Part shown: piece by piece, positions 36,786 to 46,659 of the stretch
How the letters are laid out: every line of letters begins with the position of its first letter
How positions within the stretch are numbered: position 1 is the first letter of the stretch
NCBI RefSeq assembly: GCF_900089835.1
Contig: NZ_OANU01000002.1
Location: 310,001-374,000, forward strand
DNA length: 64,000 nucleotides
Source of the DNA: Vibrio thalassae
GTDB lineage: Bacteria; Pseudomonadota; Gammaproteobacteria; Enterobacterales; Vibrionaceae
Reading direction: 5' to 3'
Notes under the pieces: model-generated
Seen by the model: the letters and a program-made list of their open reading frames with translations, nothing else
What the model was told of the DNA's origin: nothing
Databases searched by the model: none
Position numbers and translations under genes: made by a program

Positions 36786-38726
36786 ATGGACTTTCGTATC
36801 GACCTAGCAGTGATTGAAATCTTACCCAAAGGCAGCCGTTTTGGGCTTACACTGCATAATCTCTCTGAAAAAAGCGTGGCTAATTGGCAACTCAATTTTG
36901 CTTTCGACAGGCATATTGAGAAAGCCAGTTTATCTCATGGAACGCTGAAGCAAGTAGGCAGCCTATGCACTTTATCGATAAATAACACGCCACTTTATGC
37001 CAACAACCACTGCTACGTAGAGTTTGCTATTTCTACATCACCATTCAAATTGCTCTCTGATGGTATAAAAGAAGCGTACCTAACCACAGATTCCGGTACG
37101 CAGTGCACGGTATCTGTGTCACCTATTGTGTTGAAAGAAGCGATCGACCAACCAACTGAAGTACCTAGCGTCAAAGCAGCAAGACATAAGCTTATTCCAG
37201 AGCCGATGTCAGCTAACTTTAATAGTGGTGTCTATGAGCTAACTCGTTATAGTCAGATAACCGTCGACAATGGTGAGTTTCAATCTGCTGCCAATTGGTT
37301 AGCCGAAGAAGTAACTCGCTTGTTCAGTATCGAATCCAAGTCTATTGGTCAGCAAGATATTCATTTTAGGCATTCACCAGTACTGGATCCTGAAGAATAT
37401 AAGCTGATCGTAAATGATAACGGTGTGGTCATTGAATCAACCAGTCAGTCTGGCTTTATTTATGGTGCAGCGACCTTAATTCAATTGATGGATTTTGATG
37501 TGGCGCGCCATACTCTCTACATTCCTTTCTGCCAAATACATGATAAACCTCGTTTTGCTTATCGTGGAATGATGATAGACAGTGCGCGTAGCTTCCAACC
37601 GGTTGAAGAGATCAAACGCCTTATCAACCTGTTTGCTCATTATAAATTGAATACCTTCCATTGGCATTTAACGGATGATGAGGGGTGGCGTGTTGAAATA
37701 AAAGCGCTACCTGAGCTTACTGAGATTGGCGCTTGGCGAGGCCCAAATGAAACCCTTGATGCTCAGTTCCATCATATCAATCAGCGTTATGGCGGATTTT
37801 ATAGCCAAGAAGAGATTAAGGACGTCGTCGCATTTGCAGCACAACGCGGCATCCAAGTGATTCCCGAAATCGATATTCCAGGTCACTGCCGTGCCGCCAT
37901 CAAGTCATTGCCAAATATGCTGGTTGATCCTGATGACCGCTCTATCTACCGCAGTGTCCAACATTACAACGACAATACGCTGTCGCCAGGTATCGATGGC
38001 ACATATCGCTTCCTTGATATCGTCTTAGAAGAGATTAGCGAGCTATTCCCTGCTCCTTACGTTCATATTGGTGCAGATGAAGTACCCGTGGGTGTTTGGG
38101 AGAAAAGCCCAAGTTGCCAAGTTTTAATGGAGACTCACGGCTACAGCAGTTCTAAAGAGCTGCAAGGTCATTTACTCCGTTACGCTGAAGACAAACTGAA
38201 GTCTCTGGGTAAACGCATGCTGGGCTGGGAAGAAGCACACTTTGGACACAAAGTTAGCAAAGACACGGTCATATACTCATGGCTAAGCGAAGAAGCTGCT
38301 ATTAACTGCGCCAAACTCGGCTATGACGTCGTACTGCAGCCGGGTCAAACCACCTATCTGGATATGGCACAAGATCACTGCCCAACAGAGCCTGGTGTTG
38401 ATTGGGCAAACGTCATCACACTGGAGCAAGCTTACCTATATGAACCTCTCTCTGAGCTAAGCTCCGATGACCCCATCAAAAAACGGATTCTAGGCATGCA
38501 AGCTGCGCTGTGGACAGAAATAGTCAGCCACCAGCAACGCCTTGATTACATGATATTCCCCCGACTCCTCGCGCTAGCAGAGACCGCTTGGTGTCCAGAG
38601 AATCGAAAAAGCTACAGCGACTTTTTAGCCAGACTGAAAGCTCACCTTGGTTTGTTACAACGCCAAGGTATTCATTATCGCGATCCTTGGGCTGATACCG
38701 AGGAACATGAAAGCGCGCCTCACTAG
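36786..38726 (+). CDS. Cytoplasmic GH20 beta-N-acetylglucosaminidase
   Basis: A 646-residue beta-N-acetylhexosaminidase. N-terminal domains (about residues 1-250) precede a GH20 TIM barrel with the catalytic pair Asp431-Glu432 in HIGADEVPVGVW. Upstream, RGMMIDSARSFQP and WHLTDDEGWRVEIK are standard GH20 barrel segments. It has no signal peptide, so it trims imported (GlcNAc)n from the non-reducing end in the cytoplasm, releasing GlcNAc. It corresponds to VC0613 and V. furnissii intracellular N-acetylglucosaminidase. Confidence 0.94.
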   Translation: MDFRIDLAVIEILPKGSRFGLTLHNLSEKSVANWQLNFAFDRHIEKASLSHGTLKQVGSLCTLSINNTPLYANNHCYVEFAISTSPFKLLSDGIKEAYLTTDSGTQCTVSVSPIVLKEAIDQPTEVPSVKAARHKLIPEPMSANFNSGVYELTRYSQITVDNGEFQSAANWLAEEVTRLFSIESKSIGQQDIHFRHSPVLDPEEYKLIVNDNGVVIESTSQSGFIYGAATLIQLMDFDVARHTLYIPFCQIHDKPRFAYRGMMIDSARSFQPVEEIKRLINLFAHYKLNTFHWHLTDDEGWRVEIKALPELTEIGAWRGPNETLDAQFHHINQRYGGFYSQEEIKDVVAFAAQRGIQVIPEIDIPGHCRAAIKSLPNMLVDPDDRSIYRSVQHYNDNTLSPGIDGTYRFLDIVLEEISELFPAPYVHIGADEVPVGVWEKSPSCQVLMETHGYSSSKELQGHLLRYAEDKLKSLGKRMLGWEEAHFGHKVSKDTVIYSWLSEEAAINCAKLGYDVVLQPGQTTYLDMAQDHCPTEPGVDWANVITLEQAYLYEPLSELSSDDPIKKRILGMQAALWTEIVSHQQRLDYMIFPRLLALAETAWCPENRKSYSDFLARLKAHLGLLQRQGIHYRDPWADTEEHESAPH

Positions 38727-38774
38727 ACCAATAACAATAACGAAAAAATTTAATTTCTCCATAAGGATATAGAC

Positions 38775-41180
38775 ATGCAATACGGCTACTTTGACAACGA
38801 GAATCGTGAATACGTCATCACTCGTCCCGATGCTCCTGCGCCATGGACCAATTACCTTGGTACTGAAAAATTCTGTACTGTGATTTCTCATAATGCCGGT
38901 GGCTACTCGTTCTACAATTCCCCTGAATACAACCGAGTCACCAAATTCAGACCCAATGCCAGCTTTGACCGCCCGGGACACTATGTGTACCTACGCGATG
39001 ATGAAACCGGAGACTACTGGTCTATCTCTTGGCAGCCTGTAGCAAAGAGTCTCGACGAGGCTCAATATGAGGTTCGTCACGGTCTTTCATACTCGAAATT
39101 TAAGTGTGACTATGCGGGCATTGAAGCAACCAAAACCTTGTTTGTTCCTAAGGGTGAAGATGCTGAGATTTGGGATGTTGTCATTCGTAATACCAGTAAT
39201 AAGCCTCGCACTATCAGTGCCTTTTCTTTTGTTGAGTTCTCATTCAGTCATATCGCCTCTGATAACCAAAACCACCAGATGTCACTTTACTCAGCAGGCA
39301 CCGATTATAACGATGGTGTGATTGAGTATGACTTGTTCTACAACACCAACGATTTTGAAGGCTTCTACTACCTAGCATCAACCTTTGAACCCGATAGCTA
39401 CGATGGTCAAAGAGATAATTTCCTTGGTGCTTACCGAGATGAATCGAACCCTATTGCCGTTGAACAGGGACGTTGTTCGAATCATACGCAAACCTGTTAT
39501 AACCATTGCGGTTCCCTGCATAAACAATTCACTATTCAGCCAGGAGAAGAGGTTCGTTTCGCTTACATTCTAGGTATTGGCAAGGGCAACGGGGCCAGAC
39601 TTCGCGCTAAATATCAAAACCACTCTGAAGTGGATAGCGCCTTTGAGGCCATCAAAGCTCACTGGGAGACACGCTGCGCGAAATTCCAAGTTAGCTCTCC
39701 GAATGAAGGCTTAGATACCATGTTAAATACTTGGACTCTGTATCAAGCTGAAACCTGTGTGGTTTGGTCTCGCTTTGCCTCATTTATCGAGGTGGGAGGT
39801 CGCACTGGCTTGGGATACCGAGATACGGCCCAAGATGCCATGGCCGTCCCTCACTCTGCTCCTGAAATGACTAAAAAACGCATTATCGATCTGCTTCGTG
39901 GCCAAGTTAAGGCTGGTTATGGCTTGCACCTATTTGATCCTGATTGGTTCGATCCAGAGAAAGCCGACGTTAAGCCTTCTAAATCACCGACGGTAGTACC
40001 AACACCTAGCGATGAAGATAAGATCCACGGTATCGCGGATACCTGTTCTGATGACCACCTATGGTTAGTGCCAACTATCTGCCGCTATGTGATGGAAACT
40101 GGCGAAATGGACTTCTTCAATGACGTCATACCTTACGCAGATGGTGGTGATGCTACTGTGTATGAGCATATGAAGGCAGCGCTTGATTTCACAGACAAAC
40201 ATGTTGGTGCTACTGGTATTGCAAAAGGTCTGCGTGCCGACTGGAATGACTGTCTAAACTTAGGCGGAGGAGAATCCTCCATGGTGGCATTCCTTCACTA
40301 CTGGGCGCTACAAGAGTTTGTCGACTTAGCTCGTAAATTGGGGCAACTTGACGATGTGGCACACTATGGGCAGATGGCGAAAAAAGTTCAAGATGCCTGC
40401 GAGACTCACCTTTGGGATGAAGATGGTGGTTGGTACATCCGTGGTATTACCAAAAATGGTGATAAAGTCGGAACCAACGAACAGACCGAAGGCAAGGTTC
40501 ATTTAGAATCAAACACATGGGCAGTAGTGTCAGGTGCTGTCTCCGACGAACGCGGTAAGAAAGCCATGGACGCAGTCGATGAATACCTCTACTCCAATTA
40601 CGGCTTACATCTCAACGCACCATCTTTCGCCACTCCGAACGACGATATTGGCTTTGTCACTCGGGTCTACCAAGGAGTAAAAGAGAATGGGGCCATATTC
40701 TCTCACCCTAACCCATGGGCTTGGGTCGCCGAAGCTAAGTTAGGACGCGGTGATCAAGCGATGAAGTTCTATGACGCTCTCAACCCATATAACCAGAATG
40801 ACATGATTGAAACGCGAGTTACCGAACCTTACTCTTATGTGCAGTTTATTATGGGACGCGACCATCAGGATCATGGCCGCGCCAATCATCCATGGTTAAC
40901 CGGTACCTCAGGATGGGCTTACTTTGCCGCAACTAATTACATCCTTGGGGTTCGCTTAAGCTTTGATGGTCTTGTTATTGACCCGTGCATTCCAACAAAC
41001 TGGCCTGAGTTTGACGTCACTCGAGAATGGCGAGGCGCAACTTACCATATCAAAGTTACCAACCCCAACCATGTTAGCAAAGGCGTCACAAGTCTCACCC
41101 TAAACGGTGAAGATATCCAAGGTGCTATCCCTGCACAACCTGCAGGTAGCGTTAACCAAGTCACCGTTGTTCTCGGCTAA
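38775..41180 (+). CDS. chbP: N,N'-diacetylchitobiose phosphorylase (GH94)
   Basis: An 801-residue GH94 enzyme that phosphorolyses (GlcNAc)2 to GlcNAc 1-phosphate and GlcNAc, saving ATP. The N-terminal beta-sandwich shows NYLGTEKFCTVISHNAGG. The (alpha/alpha)6 domain has the catalytic acid at Asp492 in LRADWNDCLNL, the residue number I recall for the V. proteolyticus enzyme. The length also matches that enzyme. It has no signal peptide. The gene sits between the GH20 and the mutase genes, and a small hairpin follows. A related cellobiose phosphorylase is unlikely in this context. Confidence 0.95.
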   Translation: MQYGYFDNENREYVITRPDAPAPWTNYLGTEKFCTVISHNAGGYSFYNSPEYNRVTKFRPNASFDRPGHYVYLRDDETGDYWSISWQPVAKSLDEAQYEVRHGLSYSKFKCDYAGIEATKTLFVPKGEDAEIWDVVIRNTSNKPRTISAFSFVEFSFSHIASDNQNHQMSLYSAGTDYNDGVIEYDLFYNTNDFEGFYYLASTFEPDSYDGQRDNFLGAYRDESNPIAVEQGRCSNHTQTCYNHCGSLHKQFTIQPGEEVRFAYILGIGKGNGARLRAKYQNHSEVDSAFEAIKAHWETRCAKFQVSSPNEGLDTMLNTWTLYQAETCVVWSRFASFIEVGGRTGLGYRDTAQDAMAVPHSAPEMTKKRIIDLLRGQVKAGYGLHLFDPDWFDPEKADVKPSKSPTVVPTPSDEDKIHGIADTCSDDHLWLVPTICRYVMETGEMDFFNDVIPYADGGDATVYEHMKAALDFTDKHVGATGIAKGLRADWNDCLNLGGGESSMVAFLHYWALQEFVDLARKLGQLDDVAHYGQMAKKVQDACETHLWDEDGGWYIRGITKNGDKVGTNEQTEGKVHLESNTWAVVSGAVSDERGKKAMDAVDEYLYSNYGLHLNAPSFATPNDDIGFVTRVYQGVKENGAIFSHPNPWAWVAEAKLGRGDQAMKFYDALNPYNQNDMIETRVTEPYSYVQFIMGRDHQDHGRANHPWLTGTSGWAYFAATNYILGVRLSFDGLVIDPCIPTNWPEFDVTREWRGATYHIKVTNPNHVSKGVTSLTLNGEDIQGAIPAQPAGSVNQVTVVLG

Positions 41181-41207
41181 TCAAAAGCCTGAGTTGACCA
41201 TAATCAT

Positions 41208-41226
41208 GAGCCCTACGGGGCTCTTC
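41208..41226 (+). terminator. Small hairpin between chbP and the mutase gene
   Basis: GAGCCC (41208-41213) / GGGCTC (41218-41223) with a TACG tetraloop, followed by TTCTC. Probably an mRNA-stability or attenuation element. Confidence 0.55.
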
Positions 41227-41240
41227 TCAAGGAGCAATGT

Positions 41241-42653
41241 ATGATCAAATTTGGAACAGGCGGGTGGCGCGCTTTTATTGGCGAGGAGTTCACTCGTGAT
41301 AACGTCAAATTGGTAGCACAAGCGCTGGCTAACATCATCAATGATGAAAACGTCGCGGAACGAGGATTTATCATTGGTTATGACCGACGCTTTTTATCGG
41401 ACAAAGCGGGACGCTGGTTTGCCGAAGTGCTCGCTGCAAACCAAATTCCGGTGCACTTTATCAATAAGTTTGTGCCAACACCCATCGTTATGTTTAAAGC
41501 GAAGAGCATGAACTGCGCTTACTCGGCTTGCATCACTGCCTCTCACAATCCTGCTGATTACAACGGCATTAAAGTGTTTATTGAAGGTGGTCGCGATGCC
41601 GATGAAGTGATCACTGAAAAGATAGAGTCTCAAATCGAGACCTTAACTGCTGCAGAGGTAAAATCTGTTGACTTTGAGCACGCCGTGGACAGTCAACTGA
41701 TCCTCGAAATTAACCCAATGAACGAGTTTGTCGACTCAATCATTGCGCTTGTTGATATTGAGTCCATTAAAAAAGCCAATCTACGCGTGTTGATCGACCC
41801 GATGTTTGGCGTAGCCAAAAATGCCCTGCAAACCGTCTTGATTAATGGTCGCTGTGATGTCGATGTGATTAACGATGGGAAGAACCCTGATTTCGGTGGA
41901 CTGATGCCATCCCCTAGCGCCGCTACCCTATATCGCTTAAAACACTTAGTGGCAGCAGAAGAATACGATATTGGTATCGGTACTGATGGCGACGCTGATC
42001 GCTTAGGAATTATTGATGAAAAAGGGAACTTTATTCATCCCAACGAAGTCTTGATGCTGCTTTATTACTACCTTCTTGAATACAAAGGTTGGAAAGGCTC
42101 AGTAGTGCGAAACATTGCCACCACTCACCTACTCGACAAAATCGCACAAAGTTATGGTGAAAAGAGCTTTGAGGTTCCCGTAGGCTTTAAGCACATCAGT
42201 GCCCAAATGGAGGCGAACGACTCATTAATCGGCGGTGAAAGCTCCGGCGGTTTAACCATACGTGGTCATATCAAAGGCAAAGACGGAGTATTTGCTTCTA
42301 GCTTATTGGTGGAGATGCTTAGCGTCACCAACAAAAAGCTCTCTGAGCTACTTGATGAGATTTATAGCAAATACGGTTATGCCTATACCGCGGAAGGTGA
42401 TTGCACCTTCAAGCCAGCTCAAAAGGATAGCCTTTACCATAAGATTTATGTCGAGAAGTCTCTGCCTGAATTCGAATACGAGGTAGAGAAAGTGAGTTAT
42501 TCCGATGGAGCAAAAGTTTACTTCAAAAACGGTGGTTGGGTCATTGCTCGCTTTTCTGGTACCGAGCCACTATTGCGTATTTTTTGTGAGATGGAAAATA
42601 AAGCGCAGGCAGAATATGTTCTTCAGCAGATGAAAGACTTCTTGTCTTTATAG
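41241..42653 (+). CDS. Phosphohexomutase of the chitobiose operon
   Basis: A 470-residue alpha-D-phosphohexomutase. Phosphoserine Ser101 lies in TASHNPADYNG, the metal loop Asp249/Asp251/Asp253 in GTDGDADRLG, the sugar loop is GGESSGG and the C-terminal phosphate loop is RFSGTEPLLR. In this operon it most likely converts the GlcNAc 1-phosphate made by ChbP into GlcNAc 6-phosphate. It is annotated elsewhere as phosphoglucomutase/phosphomannomutase (VC0611). Substrate is inferred from context. It is the last gene of the operon. Confidence 0.88.
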   Translation: MIKFGTGGWRAFIGEEFTRDNVKLVAQALANIINDENVAERGFIIGYDRRFLSDKAGRWFAEVLAANQIPVHFINKFVPTPIVMFKAKSMNCAYSACITASHNPADYNGIKVFIEGGRDADEVITEKIESQIETLTAAEVKSVDFEHAVDSQLILEINPMNEFVDSIIALVDIESIKKANLRVLIDPMFGVAKNALQTVLINGRCDVDVINDGKNPDFGGLMPSPSAATLYRLKHLVAAEEYDIGIGTDGDADRLGIIDEKGNFIHPNEVLMLLYYYLLEYKGWKGSVVRNIATTHLLDKIAQSYGEKSFEVPVGFKHISAQMEANDSLIGGESSGGLTIRGHIKGKDGVFASSLLVEMLSVTNKKLSELLDEIYSKYGYAYTAEGDCTFKPAQKDSLYHKIYVEKSLPEFEYEVEKVSYSDGAKVYFKNGGWVIARFSGTEPLLRIFCEMENKAQAEYVLQQMKDFLSL

Positions 42654-42668
42654 TCTCTGCGTCCTCGT

Positions 42669-42723
42669 CTTCTTACCGTGTATTGGGTTGAGTCACCTTT
42701 CAATCCAAGTGAATAGTAAGAAG
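42669..42723. repeat. Long imperfect stem-loop in the operon's 3' end
   Basis: CTTCTTAC (42669-42676) pairs with GTAAGAAG (42716-42723). An inner TTGG-TTGA / TCAA-CCAA stem closes a loop around GTCACCTT, with bulged middle bases. It lies before the terminator and is of unknown role. Confidence 0.55.
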
Positions 42724-42747
42724 CTCCCTATAGGTGAAGAACATTTT

Positions 42748-42774
42748 GCCCGGTGACTGTTGCCGGGCTTTTTT
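42748..42774 (+). terminator. Chitobiose operon terminator
   Basis: Stem GCCCGG (42748-42753) / CCGGGC (42763-42768), followed by T6. Confidence 0.9.
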
Positions 42775-42863
42775 GTGCCTAGTCATTGGTGACGCCACTT
42801 TATTACAAGAGAGTGACCTTTAGTGCGTAGTTGAGCAGAGGAGAGGCATTATCACTTGGATAA

Positions 42864-43895
42864 TTAAGCGAAAGCCACAATACCTTGTGACTCTACGCTC
42901 ACCGCCACATTCTGGCCGACATCCAAGGCTTCCATCGACGTTCCCAAGACCTTAGTACCCTCAATTTCTACCACATAGCGACAATGATCACCCATAAAAT
43001 GCTGCTCAAGAATAGCGATCGAGCTACTGTCTGAGGCCCTTAATTGAACGTGCTGCGGTCGAACAAGTAACTGGCATTCAGCCCCTTGGTCAATCAGGTT
43101 ACATGAAGAGGCCTCTATCTGACCTATAGCCGTGGTATATGTAGAACCCGACAAATACCTAGCAGCCAGATAGCTTCCACCACCTAAAAAGTCAGCAACA
43201 AACTTGCTCGATGGACAGAAATACAGCTCTGAGACTGTGCCGTACTGCTCGATCACGCCTTGATTCATAACCGCCATTTTATCGGCAAACGCAAAAGCTT
43301 CTTCTCGACTGTGAGTCACAAAGATGGCGGTAACACCCTGCTTTTTGAAAATCTTACGGATCTCTCGAATCAGCTCATGTCGCACTTGTGTATCGATATT
43401 AGAAAACGGTTCATCGAGCAGAAGTAGATCGGGTTTATAAGCTAGACTGCGAGCAATGGCGACGCGCTGCTGTTGTCCACCCGATAGCTGATGAGGATAA
43501 CGGTCGCTAAACTTTTCCAAATGAACCAAAGTCAGCATATTCGCAACAATCGTATCTTGCTCTTGCTTAGCCATTCCCTTTAAGCCAAACGCCACATTTT
43601 GAGCCACAGTCAAGTGCGGAAATAACGCATAATCTTGAAAGATCATACCGATGTTACGCTGCTCTGGCGCTAACCATGTCTCACCATTGTCGATCACGCG
43701 GTCGCCGAGTGTCATTACACCTTGAGAAAGAGGCAATAAACCTGCCACTGCTTTGAGAAGCGTGGTTTTTCCGCAACCACTTGCACCTAACAAGCAAACA
43801 ATTTCCCCTTGTTCAACCTCAAGCGATAAGGACTCTAAAATCGTCTGACCATCATATTGGCAAGATAGGTTTTTAATAGACAAAGCCGTAGTCAT
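42864..43895 (-). CDS. fbpC: Iron(III) ABC transporter ATPase FbpC
   Basis: A 343-residue ATPase of the iron/spermidine class. Walker A is GASGCGKTT, the signature LSGGQQQRVAIARS, Walker B LLLLDEPFSNID, and a C-terminal TOBE-like regulatory domain follows (VRPQHVQL). It energises iron uptake through FbpB. Its start overlaps the fbpB stop by one base (TAATG). In V. cholerae the same genes follow the chitobiose operon. Confidence 0.93.
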   Translation of the reverse strand: MTTALSIKNLSCQYDGQTILESLSLEVEQGEIVCLLGASGCGKTTLLKAVAGLLPLSQGVMTLGDRVIDNGETWLAPEQRNIGMIFQDYALFPHLTVAQNVAFGLKGMAKQEQDTIVANMLTLVHLEKFSDRYPHQLSGGQQQRVAIARSLAYKPDLLLLDEPFSNIDTQVRHELIREIRKIFKKQGVTAIFVTHSREEAFAFADKMAVMNQGVIEQYGTVSELYFCPSSKFVADFLGGGSYLAARYLSGSTYTTAIGQIEASSCNLIDQGAECQLLVRPQHVQLRASDSSSIAILEQHFMGDHCRYVVEIEGTKVLGTSMEALDVGQNVAVSVESQGIVAFA

Positions 43896-45520
43896 TAGTG
43901 GTTTTGCTCCAGTGAACGATTAACAATAATAAGAGGTAGTAGACCGACCAACACTAACAATACCGCTGGCATAGCGGCAAGCTCTAAGTGCTCGTCAGAA
44001 GCAAAGTTGTACACGTAAGTAGCCAGAGTCTCGAAATTGAATGGGCGCAACAACAAAGCGGCATTGAGCTCTTTCATGGATTCAATAAACACCAGCAAAC
44101 CAGCGATCAACACGCCCCGCTTGATAAGTGGTAAATGCACGCGAAGCAGCATTTGGTTCTTCTTACACCCCATCGTGCGTGAAGCCATATCTAGAGACGG
44201 CGATACTTTACTTAAACTGGTCTCAATACTACCGATAGCAACGGCAGAAAAGCGCACCACCATTGCAAAAACAAGTGCAAACATGGAACCAGAGAAAATC
44301 AATCCAGGGCGTTGCCAATCCATCCATTTAGCAAAATCATTGACGCTGTGATCCATAAATAACACGGTGACCATAACCCCAATCGCCAAGACGGTACCTG
44401 GCACAGCATAGCCAAGCGAAGAAGCGCGCATAAAGACCACACTTTTTCTATTTGGATCCAGCCTGCGGTAGAAATTCACAACGATAGCCACAAAGACACC
44501 AATAACCGCTGCCATCAACGACACATTCAGGCTATTTATGGCATACGTTTGGAATTCTTCGGTCCAGCTTTGTGCAAAATACTTGTAGGCATAAATCATC
44601 AACTGACCTAGCGGCAGAATAAATGCGATAGACACGAGCCCCCAACACCAAAGCAACGCTAACCATTTTTTCCAGCCGGTGAGCACATAGCGAAAGTCTT
44701 CGTGACTGTTGTATTGGCTTTGAAATAGCTTTTGCTTACGTCGGCTGTAGCGCTCAGCACCTAGCAACAACACGATCACTACCATCATCATAGCCGAGAT
44801 CTTTGCAGCAACACTTAAGTTGGAATACCCCAGCCATGTGTCGTAAACCGCCGTGGTTAAAGTACTCACAGCAAAATAGCTCACGGTACCAAAGTCGCCT
44901 ATGGCCTCCATCGCCACCAATGACAAACCCACGGCGATCGATGGTCTAGCGAGCGGTAATGAAATGCGCCAAAAGCTTGCCAGCGGAGAGCATTTTAACA
45001 AACGTGCCGATTGTAACAGTGAGACGTTCTGCTCCATAAATGCCGCACGACACAATAGATAAACATAAGGGTACAGCACTAGCGACAAGACAACTGTAGC
45101 ACCTCCAACAGTGCGGATATCAGGAAACCAGTAGTCCCCTGCTTGCCAGCTAAAGACATCTCGTAGCCATATTTGGATGGGACCAGCAAAGTCAAACCAA
45201 TCGGTAAAGATGTAGCCAATGATATACCCCGGCATGGCAAGTGGCAGTACTAAGGCCCACTGCAACACTTTTTCACTTGGCAGCTTGCACATGGCCATCA
45301 GCCAAGCACTAGGTACCCCAAGAAACAACGAGAGTACCAAGACACCAGCAACCAATTTGACCGTATTTAAGATGTAGGTGGGCATCACCGTCGCAAGAAG
45401 GTGCGAGAAGAGATCACTTGATTCACCAAGTGCCGTATAGAAGATCGCTAAAATAGGCAAAACCAGTAGCAGAGTAAGCACTCCACTACTGGCTTTCCAA
45501 ACATCATTTTTTTCTTTCAT
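43895..45520 (-). CDS. fbpB: Iron(III) ABC transporter permease FbpB
   Basis: A 541-residue inner-membrane permease made of two homologous permease halves (about 12 helices), as usual for FbpB/SfuB. Each half has a coupling loop: SARLLKCSPLASFWRISLPL in the first and SRTMGCKKNQMLLRVHLPLI in the second. It forms the channel for iron(III) released by FbpA. A strong hairpin lies between fbpA and this gene, so the membrane part is probably made in smaller amounts. Confidence 0.93.
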   Translation of the reverse strand: MKEKNDVWKASSGVLTLLLVLPILAIFYTALGESSDLFSHLLATVMPTYILNTVKLVAGVLVLSLFLGVPSAWLMAMCKLPSEKVLQWALVLPLAMPGYIIGYIFTDWFDFAGPIQIWLRDVFSWQAGDYWFPDIRTVGGATVVLSLVLYPYVYLLCRAAFMEQNVSLLQSARLLKCSPLASFWRISLPLARPSIAVGLSLVAMEAIGDFGTVSYFAVSTLTTAVYDTWLGYSNLSVAAKISAMMMVVIVLLLGAERYSRRKQKLFQSQYNSHEDFRYVLTGWKKWLALLWCWGLVSIAFILPLGQLMIYAYKYFAQSWTEEFQTYAINSLNVSLMAAVIGVFVAIVVNFYRRLDPNRKSVVFMRASSLGYAVPGTVLAIGVMVTVLFMDHSVNDFAKWMDWQRPGLIFSGSMFALVFAMVVRFSAVAIGSIETSLSKVSPSLDMASRTMGCKKNQMLLRVHLPLIKRGVLIAGLLVFIESMKELNAALLLRPFNFETLATYVYNFASDEHLELAAMPAVLLVLVGLLPLIIVNRSLEQNH

Positions 45521-45571
45521 TGCCTAAACATACAGCATGCGACACGAAGTCGGAAGTTCTTAACCAGAATA

Positions 45572-45597
45572 ACAAAGGGGTATTATACCCCCTTTGT
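45572..45597 (-). terminator. Attenuator hairpin between fbpA and fbpB
   Basis: Perfect 9-bp stem ACAAAGGGG / CCCCTTTGT with an 8-base loop, just after fbpA. There is only a short U-rich flank, so partial read-through is expected. Confidence 0.75.
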
Positions 45598-45602
45598 GTC
45601 GA

Positions 45603-46613
45603 TTATAGGTCGAACTTAACTTCGTCTAACAATTTGATTGCAGCGCCGTGATATTCAGCAATTTCATCAAGCGAGATTTTATCGGCTTTGAAATCACCCC
45701 ATGATGCCACAAGCTCAGAACGCTTAACGCCTTCTTTTACTGGGTACTCATAGTTAACTTCTGCATACATTTGTTGAGCTTTGTCGCCTGTTAAGAACTC
45801 CATTAGCTTCAATGCATTGTCTTTATTTGGCGAGTATTTCGCCATCGCCATACCACTTACGTTTACGTGAGTGCCCGTTGTATTTTGATTCGGGAAGTTA
45901 ATGTAAACCGCATCAGCCCAAGCTTTTTGCTCTTTGTCATTAACCATCTTGCCGAGATAGTAGCTGTTACCTAACGATAGGTCACACAAGCCTTCGCTGA
46001 TCGCTTTCACTTGGGCGCGGTCATTGCCTTGTGGTTTACGTGCTAGATTAGCTTTTACACCTTCTAGCCACTCTTTTGTCTCTGCTTCACCGTGATGAGC
46101 AATCATTGAAGAGACAAGCGATACGTTGTAAGGATGCTTACCACTACGAGTACAGATTTTACCTTTGTATTCAGCGTTTGCTAGGTCGATATAATCAAAA
46201 TCATTACCTAGTTTACCTACGCGGTCACGAGAAGAGTATACGTTACGAGTACGCAGAGTTAGTGCAAACCATTCGTTCTCTTTATCGCGATATTGAGCAG
46301 GAACATTAGCGTTGATTACCTCACTGTCTACCGCTTGAACTACATCCTTGTCAGTCAATTCTGCTAGACGGCTAATATCGGTTGTTAACACTACGTCAGC
46401 CGGGCTGTACTCGCCTTCTTGCTGAAGTTTTTCTGCCAGACCTTTCTTAGCAAACTTTACGTTTACTTTGATGCCTGTTTCTTTAGTGAACTCATTAAAC
46501 ATCGGTTCAACAAGGAAAGGTTGGCGGTAAGAGTAAACGTTGACTTCTTCAGCGGCCATCGCTGGTGCTACAAAGCTAGCTGCAATTGCTGAGAGAGTTA
46601 GCAGTTTTTTCAT
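45603..46613 (-). CDS. fbpA: Periplasmic iron(III)-binding protein FbpA
   Basis: A 336-residue periplasmic binding protein. The signal peptide MKKLLTLSAIAASFVAPAMA is cut before AEEVNVYSYR. Iron-liganding tyrosines are likely in GNSYYLG and VNYEYP, the class C FbpA pattern. It delivers ferric iron to FbpBC. A sigma-70-like promoter with an overlapping Fur box lies directly upstream, and an attenuator follows. The rest of the operon is fbpB-fbpC. Confidence 0.94.
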   Translation of the reverse strand: MKKLLTLSAIAASFVAPAMAAEEVNVYSYRQPFLVEPMFNEFTKETGIKVNVKFAKKGLAEKLQQEGEYSPADVVLTTDISRLAELTDKDVVQAVDSEVINANVPAQYRDKENEWFALTLRTRNVYSSRDRVGKLGNDFDYIDLANAEYKGKICTRSGKHPYNVSLVSSMIAHHGEAETKEWLEGVKANLARKPQGNDRAQVKAISEGLCDLSLGNSYYLGKMVNDKEQKAWADAVYINFPNQNTTGTHVNVSGMAMAKYSPNKDNALKLMEFLTGDKAQQMYAEVNYEYPVKEGVKRSELVASWGDFKADKISLDEIAEYHGAAIKLLDEVKFDL

Positions 46614-46631
46614 TGTTTCAGTCCCTTAATT

Positions 46632-46650
46632 CATAATGAGAACGTTTATC
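46632..46650 (-). promoter_or_regulatory. Candidate Fur box of fbpABC
   Basis: CATAATGAGAACGTTTATC matches the 19-bp Fur consensus (GATAATGATAATCATTATC) at 14 positions. It sits just downstream of the -10, where bound Fur-Fe(II) would block transcription. Confidence 0.78.
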
Positions 46651-46659
46651 AGTTGCGTT

